A stretch of DNA of 64,000 bases from Mycocentrospora acerina (Eukaryota > Ascomycota > Dothideomycetes > Pleosporales), in assembly GCA_022701365.1 (NCBI GenBank), contig JAKUHH010000025.1, positions 744,001 through 808,000 on the forward strand, in the 5' to 3' direction. Both the position numbers and the translations under genes were made by a program. Below are positions 33,189-44,914 of this stretch, piece by piece (position 1 is the stretch's first letter; each line of letters begins with the position of its first letter). Under the pieces are notes generated by a model. It saw nothing but the letters and a program-made list of their open reading frames with translations. It did not search any database and was not told the DNA's origin.

Positions 33189-33859
33189 ATGATGATCTCA
33201 CGACTCGTCTCTATAGTCCTCCGCTTTGCACAGTTCGCCTTCGCAGCTGTTGTCCTCGGGTTGACGTCGTACTTTATGTATGCGCGCAGCCGGCACGGTG
33301 TCGGCCCCTTTGGCCGCACCATCTTCTCTATCATCTGGTCCTCGCTATCCATCCTCTTCTCTATTATCTGGATGATCCCCACAACTTCCACCATGACGGG
33401 ATATGCCTCTGATTTTGGTATGTGACTCTCTTTCCCCTTTCTTCAGACGTGAACACAACATAAATCGACACACACACCCCCTTACGTTCTCAACACCTCA
33501 TTCCACGTATGTATTATTACTGACTTGAAATGTTTTAGTGTTCACCGCAGGTTGGGCCGCCGTCTTTGGCCTCCTCATCAGCTACTTCAATGGTACCGAT
33601 TGCGGTAGCGCGTGGGCGTGGGGCTCCATCTCAGCGAGCCGTGACAACTTCTGTGGGCAGTGGCGGGCCGCGCAAGCCTTTTCCTTTCTATCTCTGATCA
33701 TGTGGCTCGCGACGGGTGTTTTGGGACTGATTACTGTGCACCGGTTGACAAAGCGTCCGGTTATCAATGAAGGACCTGGGTAAGCTTGTATCTTGACGCT
33801 GAGAAGTGAGTTGGGACTAACGATTGTGTAGAAAGAACTATCGTACCTCCCGTGTTTAG
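33189..33859 (+). CDS. MARVEL-domain integral membrane protein
   Basis: Exons 33189-33417, 33539-33779 and 33832-33859 (introns 121 and 52 bp) give 165 aa. Four hydrophobic segments are visible: about 5-28, 42-64, 80-95 and 118-140. A Cys-containing loop (NGTDCGSAW...RDNFCGQW) lies between spans 3 and 4, the typical topology of fungal MARVEL proteins (Nce102-like and relatives). The tail ends GKNYRTSRV, recovered only by splicing the tiny last exon of nine codons; the unspliced frame stops after EGPG. Known role of the family: organisation of membrane domains such as eisosomes. The specific function here is unknown. Confidence 0.87.
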
Positions 33860-35359
33860 AAAGATAGGCCGACGAATCTGGTGTAATGATGATGAGATAA
33901 GATGTTGCCAGCTGTTCACCATTGAGGATAAATGGATTGGAGTGGGGTGGGGTGAAGTAGTGGGAAGCTATTCTCGCTACGATACGCCAGTGACAATTGT
34001 ACGACCAGGAGCTTCTTTTCTTTCCTATTCTCTTTGACTCCTTACGACCTCCTTAACGATCATGACCTGTATCTAAATGAGCGAACGAGGGTTACCGTTT
34101 GGTTATGTACAAGATATTTATTCAATTTCCCATGGACAACATTCCCATCGTCCCTTCTCTTCTCCAATCACTGTTCGATCTCCTTGATAACCATCACAAC
34201 CCACTTCTACACTATCCCATATATGTTATATCCTGATCCACGCGTCTTCCCTTGGCCTTCACAACACTTCCTCGCCCCCACCCCCGCGCCCATTCCCCAT
34301 TCCCCATCCCCACCCCTCAAGCATCTCAACCCCCCGTCTTGCTATGCGCCTCCATATGAACCCAAATCCACATGTCCAGCCACCCACTCCCCAAGCAAAC
34401 CCTAACCAAAGCCCGCGCCTCCCATTTCACCGCGCAAAAAACAGATCTCAAGCTGACCTCCCCATCCCGCATATTTTCCGACTTCCAAAAAAAGAGCTTC
34501 CGTCTCACAACGCTAACAAAGATGATGATGATGACGACGACGACAACAACGTCAACAGCAACGACGACGACAACAACAACAACAAGTAACGGGGATCAAC
34601 CTATTTCTAACTCCGTTCTCACTTCTTATTTCACACAAAGCAAAAAAATCCCTCCTTTGTTTGATCCTTCCAATCCTTCCCACACATATAACCACATCCA
34701 CACTTTTAAATAAATCGCTCGCTCGCTCGCTCGCTCACTCGCCCACTCTTTGAGTGCCCTTTACCCCCCACCTCCCACCGGAAAACACGGCACGTGCCCA
34801 ACGTCCCAAAGCGCATCACCGGCGCACCGTACTAGGTCGACCATGTCATTGTAGTCGCGGCCTTGGGTATGCGGCACCCACGACGCGGCGTGCGGATTCG
34901 CTGTGGCGGTGCACGGGCTTCCGTTTATCCGACTGAGGCGCAAATTCCGACCTTATCTTCTAGGGGCATAGTGGTCATGTGGGCGTGTGGCTGGTGGTGA
35001 TTGGGTTGATTGGGGGGGATGCGGCGAGGTGAGGTGCAGGTTTGTCGGGTAAAACGGAGGAGGGAACGAGAGGAAACGAGAGGGGAGAGAGGAGTATTTA
35101 GAGGGCAGGATGTTACGAAGAGGTGGGGGGGAGATTTGGATCTTTTTTTCTTGTTCGTTTGTCTGTCTGTCTGTCTGTCTGTCTATCTAGTACCTTCAGC
35201 TCTAAACCTTCCCAAATTTCAAACAGCCATATCATTTCGGTTGCGATATTAAAAAATCCCGCAAATTCGCATATATACATATATATATTCAAACAACAGG
35301 ATCAGCATAAACCTCCAAAGGAAAGAAAAAACTACACAAACCCCCCGCCAACCTCGCCG
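33860..35359. other. low-complexity intergenic region
   Basis: It spans 1.5 kb: a C-rich segment (34260-34460), a gac/aac trinucleotide stretch (34520-34590), a cgct repeat (34715-34740) and a tctg repeat (35159-35186). Frames across the trinucleotide stretch are chance. The last part is the leader of the gene at 35360. Confidence 0.5.
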
Positions 35360-35812
35360 ATGACAAACCACCACACCATCAACCCCCGAGACTTGTCCAC
35401 AAGACTCACCTCTCTCCAATACCAACAACACCACCACCACCCTTCCTCCCCGAAAAATGCCTCACCCCCAACCTCATCCCACCCAACAACAACAACAGCC
35501 ACCGCGCGCTCCCCCTCCCTCCCCACCGTCTTCAAAACACCCTCCACAATATCCACACTCGAACCCCACGACTCAAACCGCACGTCGTCCCTGTTTTCCC
35601 GCGCAGACACATGTCGCGAGAGCGGCGTCGACGCGCAGGCACAGCGGAAGCGAAGGGCTACGCACAGCAATGGCAGCGAGCACAACCGCGAGAGGAAAAA
35701 GGAGTTTCAGTACTATGGCAGGCATGGGAATCAGTGGCTGTTTAATGACTTTAGTGTTACGGATGCGGTTAAGCGGGGGTTTGGGAAGGTGTTTGGCAAG
35801 GAGAGGGAGTGA
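35360..35812 (+). CDS. small uncharacterised protein with conserved-looking C-terminus
   Basis: A single exon of 150 aa. The first 100 residues are Ser/Thr/Pro/His-rich and probably disordered. The last 40 look different: basic RKKEFQYYGRHGNQWLFNDF followed by SVTDAVKRGFGKVFGKERE, with aromatic and amphipathic character. I have seen similar YGRHxNxWLFxxFSV ends in short fungal proteins of unknown function, but cannot name a family. The ATG at 35360 was chosen because upstream in-frame sequence is a low-complexity leader. No signal peptide or membrane span is present. The evidence for translation is the contrast in composition at the C-terminus. Confidence 0.6.
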   Translation: MTNHHTINPRDLSTRLTSLQYQQHHHHPSSPKNASPPTSSHPTTTTATARSPSLPTVFKTPSTISTLEPHDSNRTSSLFSRADTCRESGVDAQAQRKRRATHSNGSEHNRERKKEFQYYGRHGNQWLFNDFSVTDAVKRGFGKVFGKERE

Positions 35813-36481
35813 GGGGGGGGGAAAGGGAAAGGGGAAGGGGAGAGGATGGAGAGAGGTGGAAGGGAGGAGGCGGAGAAGGAGGGATGAAATAGTTGTTGTT
35901 GTCGTCAGAGTTAATCAATCTTGGTGGATTGAAGAATTTGTTTCCCGCGTGATTTTGATTCTTAAGCACTGATTCTGCGAACAGATGTGTGTGTAATTTT
36001 TCCACGGATTGTCTGAGAGATGTTGTTTTCTTACTCCGGCTCGAACCTTGTGTGAGGTTGGGATTGGAGTATCGGTTCAAGATGGTTGAAGGCGATTGAG
36101 ATGGTGGAGGAACGAGACGATTGTCTTGAATGTGCTAAATGAGTAGTTGATCTCAAGGTGGTTTTTTGGTATAGAGAAGCTTTGCTGATGTTTGCAATCG
36201 AAACATAAGTTTGTTGTGAGCGACGGAGCTTGGGAAATCTGGCTTAAAAGTCCCAACGTCTTCCGTAACTCTCGGATACTGCCGTAGTATACCTGGTACT
36301 TGATTATGCGACTGTTCATCATGTCAACCAAAAGATGTGTGTTTGCAAGATAAGATTGAATTTGAGAATTGAGATGTCTCCCTGGTATTGAACACCGAAT
36401 AACGCCCCTCTTTTTTACATGACAAGAGTGAAAAGATCATGCTAGGATATGGAAAAACACACTTTGATGGGCGCTCACAAC
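35813..36481. other. intergenic region between convergent genes
   Basis: A 0.67-kb stretch starting with a G/A-rich tract (35812-35882) immediately after the stop at 35812, then the HEM2 3' region. No gene is supported. Confidence 0.5.
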
Positions 36482-37659
36482 TTAGTTACTTAACCAATCC
36501 AGAAATTCTGGTGTGAAGTAGCTGACAACAATCGATGCGCCTGCTCGGAGTATGCCTTGTGTAGCCTCCTCAGCCATCTGCCTAAGATCGAAAACGCCTG
36601 CCGCAGCCGCAGCGTGAATCATGGCGTACTCTCCAGATACCTGGTATGCTGCAACTGGCATATCTTTGCCAATCTCTTTCGCATCGCTAATAATGTCGAG
36701 GTACTGGCTTGCGGGCTTGACCATGATGATATCAGCACCCTCGCTAATATCTCGTGCAATTGCTCGTCGCGCCAGACCACGCCCACCGGGAGGCAGTTGG
36801 TAGCATCGTCGGTCGCCAAACGAAGGAACTGAGCCCGCAGCGTCGCGGAAGGGGCCGTACAAGCACCCAGAGAATTTTGCGGAATACGACATTAGCAGAA
36901 TCTGGTGGGCGATGCCTGCCTCGATCAGCTTGAGCTTGATCGCGCGAATACGACCATCGTTCATATCTGATGGCGCAACGCAGTGGGCTCCGGCCTGGGC
37001 ATATGCCAGGGCCACATCGCTGACACGCTCAACCGAGAGCGCGTTGTTGAGGCTGCCGTCGTCCCGCAGAATGCCACAGTGGCCGTGTGAAGTGTACTCG
37101 CAGAGGCAAACGTCGGCGACAATGAAGAGGCCAGGGAATGCTCGACGGAGGAGGCGGATAGATTTGATTACGGGACCTTTTGGGTCGTCGGCGTTTGTGC
37201 CCAGAGCGTCCTTTGCACCTGGCGCAATTGGCACTCCGAAAAGTATGACCGACTTGAGGCCCTTGGCGACGAGCGGCGTCAGATACGGCACAATCTTGTT
37301 GATGCCATAGCGGTGGATGTTGGGCAGAGAGGGGATAAGCGTCTCCTCGTCGGGCTGGTCGGATATAAAAAGAGGGTAGATGAGCATCGACTGTGTTGTA
37401 CGTCAGCTACTGCGCGCTGCTTGGCTCACGGCGATTGCGAACCCACCTTTGTCAACTGTCGCTCCGCCTGCCATGATCGCGACAGCGGGTGACTATATCC
37501 TCCGTGCAATTGGCTCTTGATGTCGCCGGTGAGGCTCACGCTGGTCGCCGCAGTGCTGGCGTACGAGCGGGTCGAGCGCGCCTCGGATGCTTGTGACACC
37601 AGCGTGGGCCGCTCCGAGTTCCGGTAGGCAATGTCTGAGACGAGCGAAGAGAAGGACAT
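36482..37659 (-). CDS. HEM2: delta-aminolevulinic acid dehydratase (porphobilinogen synthase)
   Basis: Exons 37447-37659 and 36482-37390 (intron 56 bp) give 373 aa. The zinc cysteine cluster DVCLCEYTSHGHCG (C166, C168, C176), the Schiff-base lysine in MSYSAKFSG (K243... position approximate) and the second active-site lysine in IIMVKPA (K296) are all present. GVPIAPGAKD and GEYAMIHAAAAAGVFD are further family blocks. Known role: condenses two 5-aminolevulinate molecules to porphobilinogen, the second step of haem synthesis, in the cytosol as an octamer. The N-terminal 50 residues are Ser/Thr-rich and less conserved. The enzyme looks intact and zinc-dependent. Confidence 0.96.
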
Positions 37660-38720
37660 GGTGGGTATTTGGAGGTGGTGGTCGACGCCGTGCAATTGTT
37701 GGGTGAGAGGAGCAGCAAAATGTGTGCAACGCGAGAAAGAGAACGAGCACGAGCACGAGAAAGAGGTGAGAGGGTGTTGGTGTTGGTCGCAGGGCGTGTT
37801 CTGGGAAAGGTGCTGGATAAGGTGGCGGATCTGGAGGGAAGATCGGCAGCCGAGGACCCTCAAGCCCAGGGTTTCAGTCCGGAGCTTATGAACACGGAGT
37901 GTTTTGGCGATTTGAGAGAGGCCGGATTGGCGACTTGGGAGGGAAACAATGTCACTAACCGAGAAATCCCAGACTTTATTCCGGTCGGTGTATTGTCAGG
38001 GAAGAATCTCTGGCATCATGGATTCGCTGTCGAATCAGAGACGTCGAGATTACGGAGAGGAGGGGTAGGGGGCATGCTTTCGGCTAGCACCTCCAAACCC
38101 TCAACCGCAACACCTTGCGAGCACGTTTGTCATCTCCAATCAAAAAAAGGCCAGACCCTGTGTTGTAAACATGCATGGCAGCCATGGATTGCAGTATTGC
38201 AGGATGCTTCAAGGCACACCGACATTTCGACAGCTGCGTACTGACACATATTGTGTCCCTGGTGGCCTCTCTAGGAACCATCCCTCTTTGTCGTCTAAAA
38301 TAGGAAATGTTCCCCAACATTCACGAGTCTCGAATTGGCTCTATTTACGTCTTTAGATGTCATTCGGAGAAAGGTCGAGATTCTCGCAAATTGACTAATC
38401 TGACGTCTCCCAATGGCCGGAATATCAAGCTCTAAATCTTTGCACGAAACAGAGAGTTTAACCATGAAAGAAGACTCTAGTGATCAGTTAGTGTTCATAA
38501 AAATAAATTCAAGTATCCTCAACTTTCCATGTTTGACTACTACAGCTTTTGTGGATTTGCTGCTCTGGACCCCACTTTCCTCTTCCTAGATCTCAAGCTG
38601 TAGTTCTTGGCAACCTTTTCGTCACTTGCCTTGAAAATAGTTCGTCTTCTCTTCTTGAATGCGCTGAGCACCCCAAGTTTCTTCTGCTAGTCTTTCCACT
38701 AGAATTGCGCCCATTTAACT
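37660..38720. other. intergenic region upstream of HEM2 and the HET gene
   Basis: A 1.06-kb stretch. A plus-strand frame of 191 codons (37669-38244) starts on the HEM2 leader, is rich in Arg/Glu from a gaga/gcac repeat, and has no recognisable domain, so I do not call it. It probably contains both promoters. Confidence 0.45.
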
Positions 38721-40353
38721 ATGCTTCCTGCAAGCTTTTCATACCCCGCATACAAATCTTTAGATGACTCTAAGAATGAGGTACGCCTATTGACTCTACA
38801 TACATCTAATGCAGCAGGCTTCGATCTTGTGCAATGCAGTATTTATCATTGCTCGCTCAACGATAAACCGGTATTCACTGGACTATCGTATGTATGGGGA
38901 GATCCGACCCAAACACGGCAAATCGTTGTCGATGGATTCAAGGTTGATGTTACTGTCAATCTTTTCGATGCGCTACTACAACTTGGCCAGGATGGCATCG
39001 AAACGCTATGGGTGGACGCTTTGTGTATAAACCAACTGGATGATGAAGAGAAAAGTCGTCAAGTACAAAAGATGAAGACTATCTATCAGACGGCAAACCA
39101 TGTGATAGCATGGCTCGGTGTTGAGGACGAACTGAGCAAGAGAGGGATGCAGAAAATGCGCAAAATTGCCCAAATTGCACAATCGTTGGAAAATCGTCAA
39201 GATTCTGAGCAGAATCCACATAAATGGGCCTCGCGTCACCACAACCCGTATGAGGTTATTCCTGAACTTTTGTCAAACGATCAAACATTCGCCAAGGGAG
39301 ATGTTGGCTCAATTATCTCCATCATGCAACGACCCTTTTGGAAGCGACTGTGGGTGATTCAAGAAATTAATCTTCCCACATCTGTCATATTCTGTTGTGG
39401 TTCTGACAGAATTTCCAAGACAGAATTACGCAAGACTTGGACTTATGCATGAGGAAGATCGGCGCGCCATTACTGTTGACTACAAACTGCCGTATAGGAG
39501 TCTTTTTGCACAAACCACTCGATATATGCTGACACGTTATGGTCCAGAGACTCTGAGTTTCAGTGGTTTGATGTACACAAGTATGCTAGAGGAGCCTCTA
39601 CCAAGCTGGGTCATAGACTGGACCTGTGTTCTACCCCGAACTGACCGTTTCACCAATGCAGCACTTGTCCGCCGCCGTATACCATATCAATTCGAAGCTT
39701 TTGATAACGATCGGATCATCGTGAAAGGAGCGGGGGTCGATCGAATCACTGCTCTGATACCTTTCTCTGGACGGATTACTGACATGGTGAATGTTCTGCA
39801 TCGCATGAAGAAACTTCTTATCAACACAAGAACATATGAAACATCAGATAAAATCATTAAGCTGTACAGTAGCACAGCCATTATGGAAAACATGTCCTGG
39901 GTACTCAATTTTGATGCACTGGGGGACTATAATCCCCATTCACCACAACAGCTTGCAGATATTAAGCAGCTACTCGTAGAAGCTATATCAACGTCCAGTG
40001 AAATTTCAAATAAACAGTGTGAAGAAGAGGCACATACAACAAACGAATCACCTCAAGCATCCACTCCTTCAGATGTTCTCGACAAAATGAGTCGAAAGTT
40101 TGCTCCACGTACCATGTTCATTACCGAGCGGGGATACATAGGAAACGGATCTACCGCCACACAAGTCGGCGATACTGTCTACACCTTGCAAGATTGCTTG
40201 GGACCGTTACTTCTGAGAGCAGAAGAAATTGTCAACCAACAACAAACCTGGAAGCTTGTCAGTGCGATTTTTGTACAAGGAATGACGACTCCAAAGGATC
40301 TTCTCGAATTTTGGAGTTCAAACCCGCCAATTGAGGATGTGATACTTTGTTAA
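38721..40353 (+). pseudogene. HET-domain (heterokaryon incompatibility) gene broken by internal deletion and frameshift
   Basis: The first frame (38721-39452) has a good HET domain: FTGLSYVWGDP, LWVDALCINQLDDEEKS, QVQKMKTIYQTA, VIAWLG and PFWKRLWVIQEI. It stops after ELRKTWTYA. A second frame, shifted by one (usable from about 39430 to 40353), carries the usual region after the HET domain: ARLGLMHEEDRRAITVDY, LPSWVIDWT, and the C-terminus IFVQGMTTPKDLLEF...PIEDVILC. In intact relatives some 60-150 residues (up to the PRDKIYALLGL motif) separate these two parts; here they abut at about 39420-39440. No intron of normal size restores the frame without removing HET residues. I infer a deletion with frameshift. 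The remaining frames have no other stops, so it is recent or the short HET protein is still used. Confidence 0.8.
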
Positions 40354-42294
40354 TGGTGATGTTCTCAATGTTCTTGGATGAGAAATAAAGAATGTTGATG
40401 TCAACGATACTATATTAGGATTTAGTGAATACATCAGATAAACTCCGAGTTAAAATAGATGTTCTATCTAATAATTAATCGCTGCCTACTTCCTCCATCT
40501 CTGTCACCTTAAAAGTATTCTGCGTACAGTATCTACCGGATTGGAGTTGTAGATTCCTCTATATGAACTCACAACTCATCTCTATTCATCATCAATCCCA
40601 CAGCAAGACCCTAACTCCATCTTTCTCCCCAGCCAAGGCCTCCACGTCCGAAATATAGTGCAATCGGGCCGCCGCTCCTTCGCTTCAACACGAGATGCAA
40701 CCTTCCCCCAACAACCCATCTTCCGAGGTCGTCGGAAGCGTTCGGCAACGCGGCGCTCCCTAGAAGCACATCCATGTTCTCGAGTCAAGCATCCTACATT
40801 TTCCCTTCCTTCAAAAGACAGCGAATTAAATATCCTCCGCCACATGCAGTACACGTCGTCTGCATTTCGCCACACACAAAGGCGGCCTCAACGCCGCACA
40901 GATTACAAGCCCAGCACACAACAAAAGCGGTGAGCGGGCATTGCAGCTCGCAAGTCTGTTTGAGGCGAGCGCGGAATCTTACGCGAGCATGGCGTAGAAG
41001 AAAAGACCAATCGGCACCCCACGCTTATCGATAGCTGGCTCGCAGCGACGAAAAACAGTGTGTTTGTTCGATGGAGTAGTTGTAGGTAGTGTGGAACATT
41101 CCGTGCTCGTAAGATGATGGGCGGAACTACCTATTCTAACCACCTTCTCCTGCGGATGTAGACGGGAGGTTTTGATTGGAGAGAAATATGACCCCGTTTG
41201 GGAAGGAGGTCACGTAGTAGTTATAGTAGTATTTAAAGCACCGTTATCTAGATATTTGCCCGTCCATCGTACAATAAGTCTAACGACATAGGTATATCGA
41301 ACCATGCTTCCTGTTTTGGGCGGAACCTACCTACCTGAGGTGCTTAAATTAGCGCCAGGACAACCAATCAGGTGGTATTCACCGCCGGTTTAACTGGGGG
41401 CAAGACCCTGCATGAGCGTGCATACGCAAGACCCAGGGTCTTGTTTGTTAGACTGGGGTAAAGTGTTTCTCGGGATTTTGGGGGAAAGGGGCGGCCAAAG
41501 AGGCTCGTCTCGATTGTTCCAATGGCTCGGAGAGAGGATTTCCGGTGTGGTGAGAAGTTTAGGGAGTCTTGCTATGTCAAGCTTGAGAAGATTGTCATTC
41601 TCTCGCGATGGCTTGCTTCATTGGTGATGCTCTTTTTTTTTCTTCCCCGGATGGATATCTGTTTCACGACTTGAGTGGGTCTGGAGGCCGGCCCGATAGC
41701 CTCACGATTAGCATGCTTATCAGAATGTGCAACTAATCCGGGGAAGATGTTCGAACCGTCGGCGCATTCTGCATGTTCAGGCGGCCGAGCCTTTGGTAGG
41801 AGTCAGGCGAGGACGCTGATAAAGATTCTGTGACACCCTGTTATCCAATCCTAGGTTTTGTCTTTTCAAATCTTTCATTCACTCCAGGTTTTGCACTGGG
41901 CTCGTGAGAAAGTCGCAACGTAGAGGATAGAAATACGTGTATAAAAAGGAAGACGTGGGAAATTTTTAAACCCCCTTGGTCCCGAACAACATTTTTACCT
42001 TGTTGCCATAATATTCGGAAGCGGACGTTAGGACCATCCAAGATCTCGAGGTGAGTGGTTTATGAAAGCCTCCAGGTCATGCCGAGTGCACGAACACAAC
42101 TACAAACCTCCCAGAGATGTGGTCTAGAATCCTGTACATGCACTGCAAGGTAATCCGACAAGCGGATAGAATGCAGTATTTCCAATAACAAGGCGGTCAA
42201 CTGACAGCTATATAGTCCTATAGCTAAACTCTACACGTACAAAATCCAATAATCGATTTCAAAAAAACAGTCCCTCTCTGGAATCCCGCACAAA
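40354..42294. other. intergenic region after the HET locus
   Basis: It spans 1.9 kb without a supported gene. A plus-strand frame at 40658-40933 opens with an Arg/Ser-rich, mitochondrial-presequence-like stretch but leads nowhere. An imperfect inverted repeat with 10-bp arms lies at 41721-41730 and 41762-41771. Confidence 0.45.
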
Positions 42295-42582
42295 ATGTGT
42301 TCCTACACCTATTCTTGGTACTACTGCAACCATGACTACTACATATGGTATTTTCTTCCCTTCCATCCTTCTGCATCTCCCCAATCACCCTACTAACCCA
42401 CCCCCAACAGGGCCAACAGCATGGAGGTCTGCTCTAGCCGGATTCTCTCAAGCTACTCCTACGACGCCTGGAGCATCGACATGTGCAAGAACATGACCGT
42501 ATCCTGCGGCGGGTTTTCAAACTACTACTGCCCAGGCTGCTCGGAAGACGTAGCACTCGAATTTGAGCTCGACGAATTGTGA
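42295..42582 (+). CDS. small cysteine-rich protein, 74 aa
   Basis: Exons 42295-42347 and 42411-42582 (intron 63 bp, GTATTT...CAACAG, branch site TACTAAC) give 74 aa with seven cysteines (2, 11, 25, 43, 50, 58, 61) and H13. The pairs C2...C11-x-H13 and C58-x2-C61 look like metal ligands rather than disulfide partners, because there is no signal peptide. The sequence is Tyr/Trp-rich at the start (MCSYTYSWYYCNHDYYIW). Short ascomycete proteins opening MC...Y..C.H are a recurrent uncharacterised type, but I cannot name a family. The splice fits perfectly, with TGG rebuilt across the junction; this is the main support beyond the cysteine pattern. Zinc binding is inferred. Confidence 0.65.
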
Positions 42583-43338
42583 GAGGGCGGAAGGCGGAGG
42601 GGACGGTAAGCCTCACTTTTTCTTCTTCTCCTTCTTTCTTACTCGTCCCTCGGGTTGGAGGCTGACTTGGTATGCAGCTCAGCGAGCAGGAGGCACGTTT
42701 GACGGGCGAATCGACGGTTGTTGTTCACCGCCGGAGATTGGGGTCGGGGATAAGGCTCACCGCCTGATTGTTTGCGCTCCTCTTAGGCGATGGTGCATGT
42801 TTGTTCGTTATGTTCCAATTGGGATCGCTTGTTTGGTTGGAGGGCTATTTGGAGTTGAGTAGTGTGTTTCTGGTCTCAGCGTTTGAGCGTTGTTGGCGCA
42901 CTGCAGGCGTTGTCAATTTGTGTTTTTGAGGAGTTTTGGATGTTGTGCTGTTTTGCATTGCTTGGGCTATGGATTCAGACTCGAGAAGGCTTATAGGGGT
43001 TGAATGGGGTTTGTTAAGTGTGGAAATGTCGTCAATCCGCACACACCTTAGAGATTTTCTTCGTCGTTGCATGGACACTCAACATGTTCATCGCATCGAT
43101 TATTATCGTCATTCTAGCTGAATGAAGCAATTGTACATGATACGAATAAAGTTTTGCCTTCGCACCTTCACGCTGTATGCTACGTACTTGTCCAAAAACA
43201 TGAAGAACTATCGCAAGGGTTCATATGTTTAAAAGCGAAGAGAGCCATCTTCTCGGCGTTATCCATTTATCTCAAGTCCGAAAAATAAAAAAAAAACACA
43301 ATAACTTTATTTTCTCTACACCCCTTGAAATTGCTCAT
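42583..43338. other. intergenic region
   Basis: A 0.76-kb stretch between the cysteine-rich gene and the 3' end of the thioesterase gene. Frames here (for example 42563-42862) overlap the end of the neighbour and look like chance. Confidence 0.45.
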
Positions 43339-44914
43339 CTATTCCGTAATACTCTCTTCAGCCTTCTTAGGGCTTACACCAGAACCGTCTTCCAGCGTAC
43401 GTCTGACCTGCTCCGCTCGTCTTCGAGCATCAACATACATCATGAACTCCTGGTATGTTCTTGGCATAACTCTGATATTTTTCGGAACCGTGAAAGTATA
43501 GTTGAATTGCCCAGTTGGCTTGGAATAACCGTGGTCCACATCTCGTACCTTTGAGTCCACTCGTATCTGCACCCTGGTGTACTCACTGTCCATATTAACC
43601 TTATCATCAGGTGCTGCAATCAATGGCGGGTCTGTGTAAACAACTGTGGCGGTAAGGTAGAGTATGCTTCCTACTGGAACGGGGTTCTGGAAAGTGGACG
43701 GGTCGAGAGAGACGAAGGTGGGTCGGGCATGCGCGAAAGCGGCGGCGGTCGTGAAAGCGAGCTCAAAGGTTTGTTTTAACAAAAAACCACCAAAGATCAT
43801 GAACTGGTGGCGGTTCCTGTACTGCGGCTGCATGATTGTCGCGGTCTGGAGTCGAGTCGCATCCATGAATACAACGTTGTCGGGTTTTCTTAGGTCATCA
43901 TATGGATCTAGTCATGTCAGTCAACGTATAATCATGCTACAACATAGTCTCTACCATGGTATTGAATTTGTTTCTGCCAAAATGCATGGATGAGATCGCT
44001 CTCAAGATCGTTAGGCGTGTGCTTGAGAAGGGAGGTATCTCTTCGCTCTTTCCTAATCTTCGAGTTACGTTCGCCCAGTGCAAATAGTCGCTTCTCTTCT
44101 GGTGTCGCTGTGATCAGAGCGTTCACATTCACAGGCCTAGTCAGTTGGTCAGTTTTTGTATAGTTTAAATTGGTGGCTACAAGGTCTTACTTTTTCGTGG
44201 CCGGATCCAGTGACACCATTGTAAAAATGCACTTTATCAGCACATCCTCATCTTTGACACTTTCTCCCTCTTTTGGCGCCTTGGCGACCTGCATGGTGAT
44301 CTCCAAGCTGCTTCTACCGGTAGCATAAGTGACTCGCCCAGACAGCTGGAGGTCGCATATTTCGGTCAGTGGACTATGGATGGTTATGCGATCACAGCTG
44401 GCAGTAACAGTGGTCACATCATCTCCAGTGTGTTTGTATCTGTAAAAACATTTAGATGAGTTTGGCTGCTCCGCGTAGCTGTTCGGGCTTACGCGATAAC
44501 GCCAGAAAGAGCGTCAAGATCCATAAAGATCGTACCAAGACGAATATGCCCGGATGCATTCAGGTACGTATCAAGAAGCCAAGGATCCCGTGCCAGAGGC
44601 AGTATCACCGAATGATAGCTATCGCTCATGTGCTTTGGAGTCAGGTCGCGGTCTCTAGGGACTTCCGACTTCCCAGAGGGCTCATCAGCTTGCTTCCCTC
44701 CTGACTCCCGCTCTCGAAATGCCTCAATCCAGGGCTTGTGGACTCGCGCCGCCGTAAGCTCACGGAAAACTCCATCAGTACATTGAGGCGAGCTAGAGTG
44801 AAATCCCCGACCTGCCAGCGAGATCGCAGGAATAGCCGATAAACGCAGTCGAAGGCGATTGGAGTGCGAGGCTTGTAAGGCGTGCCGTAGCATGTTCCTT
44901 GCAACGAGCCGCAT
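43339..44914 (-). CDS. mitochondrial acyl-CoA thioesterase, ACOT9 type (tandem hotdog)
   Basis: Exons 44493-44914, 44191-44439, 43955-44136 and 43339-43907 (introns 53, 54 and 47 bp) give 473 aa. The Arg-rich, Ser-rich N-terminus (MRLVARNMLRHALQASHSNR) is a likely mitochondrial presequence. The first hotdog fold is around GHIRLGTIFMDLDALSGVIAY, with TVTASCDRITIHSPL. The second is around NVVFMDATRLQTATIMQPQYR, then NRHQFMIFGGFLLKQTFELA, the classic hotdog helix with the catalytic His/Asn region. Known role of ACOT9-like enzymes: hydrolyse acyl-CoAs in the matrix. All three junctions are phase-consistent (HDPYDDLRKPDN at the last). It faces away from the gene at 45098. Confidence 0.9.

Noticed and set aside
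37669..38244. 191-codon plus-strand frame upstream of HEM2
   Set aside because: It starts on the HEM2 leader, its composition reflects a gaga/gcac repeat, and it has no family features.
39350..39412. An intron (GTGGGT...TGACAG) to rescue the HET gene frame
   Set aside because: It would remove the conserved WVIQEI segment and the missing 60-150 residues would remain unexplained.
40658..40933. Frame with a mitochondrial-presequence-like start
   Set aside because: Arg/Ser-rich throughout, no mature domain follows, and no intron extends it to one.
41694..41771. tRNA-like stretch with an A-box-like tagc...ttagca and a B-box-like gttcgaacc
   Set aside because: The would-be acceptor arms (ggcccga and the 3' part) do not pair, and the D and anticodon arms do not form. 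The local pairing is better explained by a simple hairpin.
42571..42582. C-terminal LDEL of the cysteine-rich microprotein as an ER-retention signal
   Set aside because: There is no signal peptide, so the protein would not enter the ER.
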